A DNA stretch of 22,734 nt from CAZNMF01 sp035547155 (GTDB lineage Bacteria > Acidobacteriota > Vicinamibacteria > Vicinamibacterales > SCN-69-37). Within the stretch, counting starts at the first letter, position 1. Each line of letters opens with the position of its first letter. The position numbers and the translations under genes are program-made. Below the pieces are notes generated by a model. The model did no database searches, was not told the origin of the DNA, and saw only the letters and a list, made by a program, of their open reading frames with translations. Location of the stretch: assembly GCA_035547155.1 (NCBI GenBank), contig DASZVJ010000014.1, positions 1-22,734 of the forward strand, in the 5' to 3' direction. Positions 14,564 through 21,567 of the stretch are shown here, piece by piece.

Positions 14564-15487
14564 CTACTTCGAGAAGCGCGTGTCGATTTGATCGAGCAGC
14601 GCCTGCGCGCGGCGCTGTGCGACGAGATTGGCGAGCCGTCCGGACGGCTCCTTGCCCGGATCGACCGCGAGCGCCTGCTGCAACAGGTGCTCGAACTCCG
14701 CGCGATCTTGAGCCGGCACGGCGACGCCCGTGGCGAGCGCCACGTACGGGCTCGCCGAGTTGCCGTGCTGGATCTCGACGGCGCGCGCGAAGTCCTTGCG
14801 GGCGCGATCGACGTTGCCGCCGAGCGCGTCGGGCAGACTGTCGAGCGTGATCATCAGCTCGGGCAACGCGCCATTGCTCCACGTCTCATTGAGCGCGATC
14901 GCCCGATCGGCAATCGCGCGCACGGTCGGAAAATCGACGACGAGATCGGGCCGATCGATGCCGAGTGAGATCGCCGCGCCCCACGACGCGGCGGTCCAGT
15001 ACAACATCTCGACGTCCTTCGGCTCCGCCTTCGCGAGCGCGGCTTCCGGATCCGACAACAGCTTCGGCCCGATGCCGGGGAACCGTACCTCGAGGGCGCG
15101 CATGCAGTAATCGCGGCCGCGCAGATACAGCTTCAGCGCGCGCTCGCGCAGCGCCTTCGCCTCGTCGTGGTGCGCCTCGCCGAGCACGTCCGCGTCCGTC
15201 TCGACGAACGCGTAGCTGTACTGCGTGAACCCGGCGCAGGTCGAGACGAGCAGCGGCTCGTGCTTCGGCACCGATTCGAGGATGGACTCGTCCAGCTTCA
15301 GCGCGAACGGCACCGCGTCGCGCACGAGATCGGGATCGTCGTCGCGCGAGAACACGTCACCGGAGTCCGCCAGCGTGTTGGCGACGGTCTTCACCGCCAT
15401 CGTCTTGAGCGAGCAGCCGGTAATGGCAAACAGGCCGGCGGTGAGCACCAGGGCGCGGATGGGACGGGAGATCAGCGCAGACGGCAT
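14564..15487 (-). CDS. TRAP transporter T-component lipoprotein (TatT family)
   Basis: 307-residue predicted lipoprotein with a signal ending AITGC, so Cys25 is the probable lipid attachment site. The body is helical and matches the T-component of TRAP systems: SRDDDPDLVRDAVPFALKLDESIL, then LLVSTCAGFTQYSYAFVE, LKLYLRGRDYCMRAL, MLYWTAASWGAAISLG and NGALPELMITLD, with TPR-like hairpins toward the C terminus (DRARKDFARAVEIQHGNSASPYV). In Treponema the homologous TatT forms a trimer that docks the P protein, giving a ligand path. The ATG at 15487 is chosen for the compact signal peptide; ATG 15547 would prefix 20 non-signal residues. First gene of the T-P-QM set. Confidence 0.9.
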   Translation of the reverse strand: MPSALISRPIRALVLTAGLFAITGCSLKTMAVKTVANTLADSGDVFSRDDDPDLVRDAVPFALKLDESILESVPKHEPLLVSTCAGFTQYSYAFVETDADVLGEAHHDEAKALRERALKLYLRGRDYCMRALEVRFPGIGPKLLSDPEAALAKAEPKDVEMLYWTAASWGAAISLGIDRPDLVVDFPTVRAIADRAIALNETWSNGALPELMITLDSLPDALGGNVDRARKDFARAVEIQHGNSASPYVALATGVAVPAQDRAEFEHLLQQALAVDPGKEPSGRLANLVAQRRAQALLDQIDTRFSK

Positions 15488-15611
15488 GAGCAGTGGGATA
15501 TGCGTGGCGTGGCGCGCGAACGGCTCACTCGGCCGTTCGCCGCCCATGACAACAAGACAGCCTAGCGGGTTCGCCGGCTTTCGACAAATACCGGGGCCGC
15601 GGCGGACCGTT

Positions 15612-16532
15612 TCAATGCGAATCCGGCACCTCGCGGCCCAGGCTCTCCTTCGAAGCCAGATACCCCTTCCGGGCGCGGACGATCATGCCCGGCGTCTTCA
15701 CGCGCACCTCGAGCTTGTGCATCGTGCCGTCGAGGGTGTCGGCGGAGAAGCCGAGGACGTACTGGCGGTGCAGCTCGTCGGCGATGCGCGAGAACGGGCC
15801 GTTGAGATCGGCGCCGAGCTTGAGACCGTAGTACCCGCCGCCTGTCTCGGCCGCGAGCGGCGGCAGTTTGCGATCGGGATTGGTGACGTAGCCGGGCATC
15901 CGCGACTGCTTGCCGATCGCGTAGATCATGAAGTTCTCGGTCACGGCGCGCGTCAACACTTTGTTGTAGTTCATGCGGACGCTCTTGTCGTCCTCGCCGT
16001 CCGTGAAGATGAGCACGACGCGCCGCCCGGACTCGTTGGCGAGCGCGGACATGCTCGCGTCGATCGCGTCCCAGAGATACGTCGGGTTGCCGTAGTCGAG
16101 ATCGTCGTGGAGGATGCGGATCAGCGCGTCGCGATCGCTCGAGAAGCGCGGGCTGATCTGGATCTTGTCGTTGAAGCTGCCGATCCGCGCGCGATCTTCC
16201 GGCAGCATCCGCAGGATGAAGCCTTCTGCGGCGCGCTTCAGCAGATCGATGTCGGCCGTCATGCTGCCGCTCGTGTCGAGCATGATCACGACCGTGATCG
16301 GCTGGACGTCGCTTTTGAAGAGCGTCAGCGGCTTCAGGACGCCGTTGTCGTAGACCTCGAAATCCTTCTGTTCGAGATCCGTCGCCAGGTGATTGTCCGC
16401 GTCGACGACCGTCGCATAGATCGCGACCGTCTGCGACGAGACGCGGAACGTCGGCTGCTGCTGCGCGGGCACGCGGACCGCCATGGCCGCCGCCGCGCAC
16501 AGGGTCAGGGCGAGGGGGGAGAAGCGAGACAT
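15612..16532 (-). CDS. Secreted VWFA-related domain protein
   Basis: 306-residue exported protein of the VWA-related family (TIGR03436-like) that is abundant in Acidobacteriota. A signal peptide (about 1-23, ending VPAQ) leads to a short beta domain with LEQKDFEVYDNGV (53-65). The VWA domain starts near 79; its metal-ion-dependent adhesion site is complete, with DTSGSM at 86-91, a Thr in GNPTYLWDAI and Asp in FTDGEDD. The C-terminal part has RQYVLGFSAD, then MHKLEVRVKTPGMIVRARKGY, the family's closing strands. It probably binds a protein or surface ligand through the bound divalent cation; no partner is identified. The ATG at 16532 lacks a clear ribosome site. Neighbours are the ECF operon upstream and the TRAP set downstream, both separated by spacers. 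Confidence 0.92.
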   Translation of the reverse strand: MSRFSPLALTLCAAAAMAVRVPAQQQPTFRVSSQTVAIYATVVDADNHLATDLEQKDFEVYDNGVLKPLTLFKSDVQPITVVIMLDTSGSMTADIDLLKRAAEGFILRMLPEDRARIGSFNDKIQISPRFSSDRDALIRILHDDLDYGNPTYLWDAIDASMSALANESGRRVVLIFTDGEDDKSVRMNYNKVLTRAVTENFMIYAIGKQSRMPGYVTNPDRKLPPLAAETGGGYYGLKLGADLNGPFSRIADELHRQYVLGFSADTLDGTMHKLEVRVKTPGMIVRARKGYLASKESLGREVPDSH

Positions 16533-16534
16533 GA

Positions 16535-16617
16535 CATCTCACTATCTCACTAACGCGCTATCGCGCTATCTCCATCTAACCATCGGGTCATCTGGCTATC
16601 GGGGCATCGGGTCATCG
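16535..16617. repeat. Degenerate ATCGGGTC/ATCTCACT-type short repeats upstream of the VWA gene
   Basis: The bases before the VWA start carry short imperfect direct repeats: ATCTCACT twice, GCGCTATC twice, and CATCGGGTCAT at two places with variants (ctggctatcgggg) between. On the coding strand of the VWA gene this is a GATGACCCGATG-like series forming the 5' leader. No gene is present. Confidence 0.6.
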
Positions 16618-16628
16618 ACGGTGCCGTG

Positions 16629-16730
16629 CCCTTCGTCCCTCGGTCCCCTGGTCCCCTGGCCCCCTGGTCCCCTGGCCCCTTGGTCCCCTGGCCCCTTGGT
16701 CCCTTGGCCCCTTGGCCCCTTGGTCCCTTC
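16629..16730. repeat. Degenerate CCCCTGGTCC/CCTTGGCCCC repeat tract
   Basis: About ten imperfect copies of a 9-11-base unit alternating CCCCTGG and CCCTTGG with TCC or CCC fill the spacer just downstream of the anti-sigma gene. One strand is almost purely C/T/G without A. A 25-bp segment, 16681-16705 (starts TGGTCCCCTGG, ends TTGGTCCCTT), recurs exactly at 18889-18913. Confidence 0.85.
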
Positions 16731-16731
16731 C

Positions 16732-17274
16732 TCATTCCCGCCCGTCCGCCAGACGCGATAGGCCCAGTGCGATTGGAACGATGAGGACGACGCCGAGCGC
16801 GGCCGCCAGCAGCAGCCAGTGCGTCGTGTTCGATGCGGACCAGAGGCCGTTGTCCGGCGACGTCGACGCGACCGTCTCGCGCGCAAAGACGTCGACCGTC
16901 GTCGTCCACGCGGACGCGACGCCGCCCACGAACCAGTCCATGAGGCCGCCGGACCAGAGGGCGAGCGCGATCGCGGCGACGCCGAGCGCTGCCATCTGCG
17001 CGACCCAGAGCGGACGCGCGGCACGGCGGGTGGCCTCTTCACGTGCGCGCAGCTGCGCACGGAACCAGACGAGGCTCGCGTCCGGCACGCGCACGCGCGC
17101 CGCGCCGGTGTCTCGCGCATCGACGACGGCCATCGCAACCGACGCGAGATCCGTGCAGCTCGCGCACGCGGCGACGTGTGCGCGCAGCCCGGCATCGGCG
17201 CGTGCGGGCCACTGGCCGATCGCGACCAGGTCGAGAACGTCCGTCTCGCGCGGGCAGATGACCGGCTCGGTCAT
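16732..17274 (-). CDS. Zinc-finger anti-sigma factor-like membrane protein
   Basis: 180-residue protein. The N-terminal domain has Cys7 and then LRAHVAACASC, giving His33, Cys37 and Cys40, the HxxxCxxC zinc-binding pattern of zf-HC2 anti-sigma factors. A helical linker is followed by two hydrophobic helices (about 91-110 and 150-172) around an extracytoplasmic loop. It would hold the ECF sigma factor inactive at the membrane until an envelope signal is sensed. Its ATG overlaps the sigma stop as ATGA, so both are made in step. The stop lies at the edge of a C-rich repeat tract. The signal is unknown; the zf-HC2 assignment rests on the motif and gene order. Confidence 0.85.
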   Translation of the reverse strand: MTEPVICPRETDVLDLVAIGQWPARADAGLRAHVAACASCTDLASVAMAVVDARDTGAARVRVPDASLVWFRAQLRAREEATRRAARPLWVAQMAALGVAAIALALWSGGLMDWFVGGVASAWTTTVDVFARETVASTSPDNGLWSASNTTHWLLLAAALGVVLIVPIALGLSRLADGRE

Positions 17275-17864
17275 GACGCGCCTCCGTGTCTGCCGAGCAG
17301 TGTCGCGAATTTGCGCCGCGCGCGCAGCAGCAGCGTCTTGACACTGCCCGTCCGCACGCCCATCACGCGCGCAATCTCTTCGTGCGACGAGCCGTGTGCG
17401 TACGCCAGCCAGATCATCGCGCGCTCCCGGCGTCCCAGCTTGGCGAGTGCCTGCGAGACGTGCAGCGTGCCGTCGAGCGACTCTCCGGCGGCCGACGCGA
17501 TCGTGTCGATGTCATCGCCGGCCACTTCGACCGGGCGCACGCGCCGGCGTCTGAAGCGATCGTTGGCGAGGTTCGTCGCGACGCGGAAGAGATAGTGGCG
17601 GCGGTGCTCGTCGCTCTCGAGACGTACTGTCGCCTTGAGAAAGCGATAGTAGGTCTCCTGCAGCAGGTCGTCGGCAGCGTGCGGATCGCCGGTCAGCCGA
17701 TGGAGATACGCCCAGACCTGGCGCGACGTGCGGTCGTAGAACCCGCGGAAGGCGTCTTCGTCCATCTGCAGCGGCACGTCGGCTTCAACCGCGCGCGCCG
17801 CGGCGAGATCGAGGGCGAGTGACGAGGCGTCTCGGATGGTCATGGGCGTTCGACGGCCGCTCAC
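17271..17864 (-). CDS. ECF-type RNA polymerase sigma factor
   Basis: 197-residue sigma-70 family protein with only regions 2 and 4, as in ECF sigma factors. Region 2 spans about 38-107 (FYDRTSRQVWAYLHRL, DPHAADDLLQETYYRFLK, RRHYLFRVATNLANDRFRR); region 4 spans about 138-190 (LGRRERAMIWLAYAHG, HEEIARVMGVRTGSVKTLL, ending in RARRKFATLL), a helix-turn-helix for the -35 element. GTG 17864 is used because it overlaps the upstream stop as GTGA; ATG 17843 is an alternative with no better ribosome site. It is sandwiched between a membrane protein and its likely anti-sigma factor, with 4-base overlaps on both sides. It may autoregulate this operon; no promoter was identified. Confidence 0.93.
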   Translation of the reverse strand: MSGRRTPMTIRDASSLALDLAAARAVEADVPLQMDEDAFRGFYDRTSRQVWAYLHRLTGDPHAADDLLQETYYRFLKATVRLESDEHRRHYLFRVATNLANDRFRRRRVRPVEVAGDDIDTIASAAGESLDGTLHVSQALAKLGRRERAMIWLAYAHGSSHEEIARVMGVRTGSVKTLLLRARRKFATLLGRHGGAS

Positions 17865-18772
17865 GCACGGTTCCGTCCGTCCGAGGACGCGGACGAGGGC
17901 GGAAGCAGGCCGAGCCGGCTCGACAGAATATAGGACGCGGCGGAGGCGAGCGCGAACCCGATGCCGACCGCGACCGCGAAGATGCCGGGCAGCACCAGCA
18001 CGTCAGCGACTTCGACCGGCAGGTAGTGACGTCCGACAATCAGCCCGATGCCCGCTGCGACGATGACGATGCCGATCTGGATGGACCAGAGGATGCGGTT
18101 GACCGGCGCGCTGATCGCCGATCCGGAGCTGGCGTCGGGCATCAACGGCACATCCGACAGCAGCCGGTTCGTGGCCGCGGACTCGAGATAGGCCTGCACG
18201 TCCGCACTCGACGACAGCCGTTCCATCAGCCGGTTGTGGATCTCCATCTGCAGCTTCGTCGCGCGCAGCCAGCGGCGATGGGCGAGCAGATGGCGCACGA
18301 GCCATCCGAGCAGGGACGCGGCGATGCCGATGCCCGCCAGCACGGCGACCATCTGCACGATGTCTTCCAGCATGCGCATCGCGCGCGCCGACGTCGTTTC
18401 CTGGAAGTCGCTCCGATCGTCAGCCGTACGGACGTCGCTCAGGAAGAACTGCGGCGAGCGCGCGACTTCCGGATGCGCGCTCAGGAATGCGGCCAGCGTG
18501 GGATAGCTCTGCAGGTACGACGGATTGGTCAACAGCGTCGGATCGAGCTTCAGCACCTGGCCGAGCGCGGGCGAGTAGTGGCGCATCACCTCGCGGAAGT
18601 CGTTGCGAAGCTCTTCGACGTTTCGCTGATCCAGTTCGGCGGTCGCCGCCGGACGCGAGAATCCGGGTGGCAGTGCCGCTGTGCTCTGCGCCCGCAGCGC
18701 GGGCGCGCCGAGCGCGGACAGTCCGACGATGAGTCCAATGACTGAGAGCGACCGATTCACGACACGAGACAT
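17861..18772 (-). CDS. Exported membrane protein of unknown function, first gene of the ECF operon
   Basis: 303-residue protein of unknown function. A signal peptide (about 1-29, ending LRAQ) is followed by a helical periplasmic segment with FREVMRHYSPALGQVL and a motif run LTNPSYLQSYPTLAAFLSAHPEV, a pattern I associate with Acidobacteriota proteins of no known function. Three hydrophobic helices follow (about 138-158, 230-253 and 257-280), the first leading into a basic cytoplasmic stretch HLLAHRRWLRATKLQMEIH. ATG 18772 is preferred because GAGGGA lies six bases upstream; the ATG at 18778 is too close to it. The stop overlaps the sigma start by 4 bases, so this protein is likely part of the sensing system, perhaps a membrane sensor or cofactor. 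Function inferred from position only. Confidence 0.8.
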   Translation of the reverse strand: MSRVVNRSLSVIGLIVGLSALGAPALRAQSTAALPPGFSRPAATAELDQRNVEELRNDFREVMRHYSPALGQVLKLDPTLLTNPSYLQSYPTLAAFLSAHPEVARSPQFFLSDVRTADDRSDFQETTSARAMRMLEDIVQMVAVLAGIGIAASLLGWLVRHLLAHRRWLRATKLQMEIHNRLMERLSSSADVQAYLESAATNRLLSDVPLMPDASSGSAISAPVNRILWSIQIGIVIVAAGIGLIVGRHYLPVEVADVLVLPGIFAVAVGIGFALASAASYILSSRLGLLPPSSASSDGRNRA

Positions 18773-18844
18773 GAGCATTCCCTCTGGCGGCTAATACGCG
18801 GCGGTGGAGGGGCGGTGAACAGGACGACATCGACGCCGCGTCGA

Positions 18845-18868
18845 CGGGCGGCCACGGGGGGCCGCCCC
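18845..18868. repeat. REP-like GGGCGGCC/GGCCGCCC hairpin
   Basis: GGGCGGCC (18846-18853) and GGCCGCCC (18860-18867) form a perfect 8-bp stem over the 6-nt loop ACGGGG, followed by CTACG. The form (CGTAGGGGCGGCC on the opposite strand) resembles a dispersed palindrome seen in several phyla. It sits in the divergent spacer between the ECF operon and the SGNH-MBOAT pair. Confidence 0.6.
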
Positions 18869-18883
18869 TACGATGCATCCGTT

Positions 18884-18974
18884 GTCCCTGGTCCCCTGGC
18901 CCCTTGGTCCCTTCGTCTCTTGGTCCCTCTGGTCCCTCTGGTCCCTCTGGTCCCCTTCGTCCCCTAGTCCCTCT
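18884..18974. repeat. C/T-rich repeat tract with 9-bp tandem units
   Basis: Contains the 25-bp segment identical to 16681-16705, then three exact tandem copies of GGTCCCTCT (18922-18948) and decayed copies to 18974. It belongs to the same sequence family and orientation as the tract at 16629-16730 and occupies the leader just before the SGNH-like gene. Confidence 0.85.
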
Positions 18975-18990
18975 GTTATCGTCTCTGTCC

Positions 18991-20031
18991 GTGTTGCGTC
19001 GTGTTCTCGCCGCGGGCGTCCTGCTGTCTGTCGCGCTCGCGACGCCATTGGCGTGGCGCGGCGTCCTTGCGCTGTGGGGGCCGCACGACGCCGATGCCCC
19101 GCCGAGCTACCTGCCCGCGTTGGAATCCCATCGGCCCCGTCGTCCGTTCAACGCGGGCGCCGTCGACTACGTACGAGAGACCGAGCCCGGCTACGTGACG
19201 ATCGGCGACTCGATGGCCGGCCGGATCGACCCGGAAGTCCTTGCGGAACTGGCTGGGGTGCCGGTCGTCCCGCTTCCGCTGAACGCGACGGGACCGGCGT
19301 ACTGGTATCTCGTCCTCAAGAACTGGGTCGCTGCGAGCGGCGCGCACCCGCGGCTCGTCATCATCTTCTTCCGCGACACGCTGCTCACCGATGTCACGTT
19401 CCGGCTCGACGGTCCGTATCGCCCGCCGCTGGACGAGGCCGCGCACGAGCGCGAGCCGGAGCTGAACGACGTCGTGGCCGCGCGCACGAGCGGGCCATGG
19501 CATCGCGTGCACGAGGCTGTCGATGCCGTGTACGGCGTCAATCGCGCGCGCGAGTGGATTGCGCCGCGCCTGACGGCGTGGCCGGCGCACGTCGTCGTCG
19601 ACGGCGCGCATGCGCAGGCCCGGCTGCTCGATCGCGTCAACGCCGCGTTCACGCTCGACAAGCTGCGGCCGATTGCGCAGGCCGATCTCGAAGCGGCAGA
19701 CACGCGAGAGGCGGACTTCGCGTCGCACGTGCAGGCGTCCGTGCTGCCGCTCATGCTGAACGTGGCGCGCGAGCACGGTTTGCGGCTGTGCTTCGTTCGC
19801 GTGCTGCGCCGGCCCCTCGACGGCCAGCCGCCGCCGGAATCGCCAGAGTTGCAGCGATACGTCGCCGATCTGCGCGCGTATGTGGCGCGCGAGGGCGCCG
19901 ACTACATCGACGATCGCGACGATCCCGAGCTCGTGAAATTGCCGTACGGCGATGGCGACCACATCGCGCGTGAGGCGCGCACGCCGTACACGCAGCGCTT
20001 CTGGACGAAGATTCAGCGCCTCACGCCGTGA
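18991..20031 (+). CDS. SGNH hydrolase-like protein, partner of MBOAT acyltransferase
   Basis: 346-residue protein with an N-terminal signal anchor (about 4-28). The SGNH serine motif is TIGDSMAG (Ser74), and near the C terminus YGDGDHIAREA provides the Asp321-x-x-His324 pair, so the Ser-His-Asp set looks complete. Between them, APRLVIIFFRDTLL-type strands fit the alpha/beta fold of AlgJ/AlgX/DltD-like extracytoplasmic acyl-transfer partners. It overlaps the MBOAT gene by 4 bases (GTGA), so the two likely act in series, with the MBOAT moving the acyl group across the membrane and this protein placing it on a cell-surface glycan. GTG 18991 is chosen because it starts right before the hydrophobic segment; ATG 18904 would translate the C/T-rich repeat as a Gly-Pro-Ser tract. 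Acceptor unknown. Confidence 0.85.
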   Translation: MLRRVLAAGVLLSVALATPLAWRGVLALWGPHDADAPPSYLPALESHRPRRPFNAGAVDYVRETEPGYVTIGDSMAGRIDPEVLAELAGVPVVPLPLNATGPAYWYLVLKNWVAASGAHPRLVIIFFRDTLLTDVTFRLDGPYRPPLDEAAHEREPELNDVVAARTSGPWHRVHEAVDAVYGVNRAREWIAPRLTAWPAHVVVDGAHAQARLLDRVNAAFTLDKLRPIAQADLEAADTREADFASHVQASVLPLMLNVAREHGLRLCFVRVLRRPLDGQPPPESPELQRYVADLRAYVAREGADYIDDRDDPELVKLPYGDGDHIAREARTPYTQRFWTKIQRLTP

Positions 20032-21467
20032 TCTTCCACAGCCTCATCTTCCTCGTCTTTTTCATCACGACGACGATCGTCTATTGGCGATTGCCGCATC
20101 GTGCGCAGAACGTGCTGCTCGTGGCCGCGAGCTATTTCTTCTACGGCTACGTGCATCCCTGGTTCTTGACGCTCATCGCGATGACGACGATCGCCGACTA
20201 CTGCGCGGCGCGCGGCATGGAGCGCTGGCCGTCTCGCAAGCGGCTGATGCTCGGTCTGAGCCTGGCCGTCAACCTCGGCCTGCTCGGCTTCTTCAAGTAC
20301 TTCGGCTTCTTCGTCGACAACGTCCACGTCGTGCTCGCGCTGTTCGGCCTCGACGTGCCGCGGCCGGCGCTGGCGATCGTGCTGCCGGTCGGCATCTCGT
20401 TCTACACCTTCCAGGAGTTGTCGTACACGATCGAGGTCTATCGCGGCACGCTGCGTGCGCGACGGGATTTCATCGACTTCGCGGCGTTCGTCTGCTTCTA
20501 TCCGCAACTGGTCGCCGGACCGATCGAGCGCGCGTCGCGCCTGCTGCCGCAGGTTGAGTCGCCGCGCGTCTGGTCGTGGCCCGCGGCGCGCTCGGCGGCG
20601 TGGCTGATCGCCTGGGGCTATTTCAAGAAGCTCGTCATCGCCGACAACGTCGGCGTCATCGCGAACAAGGTGTTCTCGCTCGACGCGCCGGGCTTCACGG
20701 TCCTGTGGGCCGGCGTGTTCGCGTTCGCGATGCAGATCTACGCGGACTTCTCGGCCTACAGCGACATCGCGCGCGGCGTCGCGCGCTGGCTCGGCTTCGA
20801 TCTGATGGTCAACTTCAACCACCCGTACATGGCGACGGGACCGGCTGATTTCTGGCGGCGCTGGCACATCTCGCTGTCCACGTGGTTCCGCGACTACGTC
20901 TACATCCCGCTCGGCGGCTCACGCCGCGGCCGCGCGCGCACGCTGGGCAATATCTTCATCACGTTTCTCGTGTCCGGTCTCTGGCACGGCGCGAGCTGGA
21001 ACTACGCATTGTGGGGGGCGTATCACGGCGTTCTGCTGATCGTCACGCGCCTCATCGGCGGCGTCCGGCCGAAGACCGCCGGTCGTACGCGGTCGGATGC
21101 GTGGGCCGTGCTCGAGCCGTTGCAAGTCGCCACGATGTTCGTGCTCGCGTGCATCGGCTGGCTCATGTTCCGCGAGACGGACATCCACATGCTGCTTCGC
21201 GATCTCTCGCTGTCGCCGTGGACGACGACGTTGGTGGATCGTGAAGTCGGCCGCTATCTGTTCGTGCTCACGGCGATCTATGCCGCACCGTTATGGTTGC
21301 ACGACATCTGGTCCGTCTACATCGCGCCGGCGCTTCGCCCGCGCGACGACGAGGCGGATTGGTCCTGGCGCGCGGTGGGGCAGGCGTTGCTGGCCGGCCT
21401 CGCGCTCGCAGCGATTCTCGTGTTTCGCAGCCAGCAGAGCCTGGATTTTATTTATTTCAAATTCTAG
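20028..21467 (+). CDS. MBOAT-family membrane O-acyltransferase (AlgI/DltB-like)
   Basis: 479-residue polytopic membrane protein of the MBOAT family (AlgI/PatA/DltB group). Typical strings run in order: an N-terminal VYWRLPHRAQNVLLVAASY, FFKYFGFF, VGISFYTFQELSYTIEVYRG, FVCFYPQLVAGPIER, ADFSAYSDIARG, then the active-site regions FWRRWHISLSTWFRDYVY (His280) and GLWHGASWNYALWGAYHG (His320). His320 is the conserved catalytic histidine position and the RRWHISLS block the other signature. It would transfer an acetyl or similar group to an extracytoplasmic polymer. GTG 20028 overlaps the SGNH stop. No polysaccharide biosynthesis genes are visible nearby, so the substrate cannot be deduced. The stop codon falls inside a repeat tract. 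Confidence 0.95.
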   Translation: MIFHSLIFLVFFITTTIVYWRLPHRAQNVLLVAASYFFYGYVHPWFLTLIAMTTIADYCAARGMERWPSRKRLMLGLSLAVNLGLLGFFKYFGFFVDNVHVVLALFGLDVPRPALAIVLPVGISFYTFQELSYTIEVYRGTLRARRDFIDFAAFVCFYPQLVAGPIERASRLLPQVESPRVWSWPAARSAAWLIAWGYFKKLVIADNVGVIANKVFSLDAPGFTVLWAGVFAFAMQIYADFSAYSDIARGVARWLGFDLMVNFNHPYMATGPADFWRRWHISLSTWFRDYVYIPLGGSRRGRARTLGNIFITFLVSGLWHGASWNYALWGAYHGVLLIVTRLIGGVRPKTAGRTRSDAWAVLEPLQVATMFVLACIGWLMFRETDIHMLLRDLSLSPWTTTLVDREVGRYLFVLTAIYAAPLWLHDIWSVYIAPALRPRDDEADWSWRAVGQALLAGLALAAILVFRSQQSLDFIYFKF

Positions 21468-21547
21468 GTTCTGGGTTCCGGGTTCTCCGTTCTGGGTTCG
21501 GGTTCTCGGGTTCTAGGTTCTGCGTTCTAATCTGCCGTAAGCCGTAA
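21462..21547. repeat. GGTTCTGG-type degenerate repeats and GCCGTAA tandem
   Basis: Eight or so imperfect copies of GGTTCT(GG/CC/CG) run from the last codon of the MBOAT gene to 21529; exact GGGTTC and GGTTCT cores recur. Two exact GCCGTAA units follow (21534-21547), then the palindrome GCCTGCAGGC at 21551-21560. No gene lies in 21468-21567. Confidence 0.8.
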
Positions 21548-21567
21548 GCCGCCTGCAGGCTTCCCCC

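Noticed and set aside
14534..14882. Longer start for the DctP protein
   Set aside because: The upstream frame overlaps the TatT gene and the signal peptide begins at ATG 14534 behind GGAGGA.
16629..18974. CRISPR array
   Set aside because: The repeat tracts lack regular spacers; units are 9-11 bases, contiguous and degenerate, and no cas gene is present.
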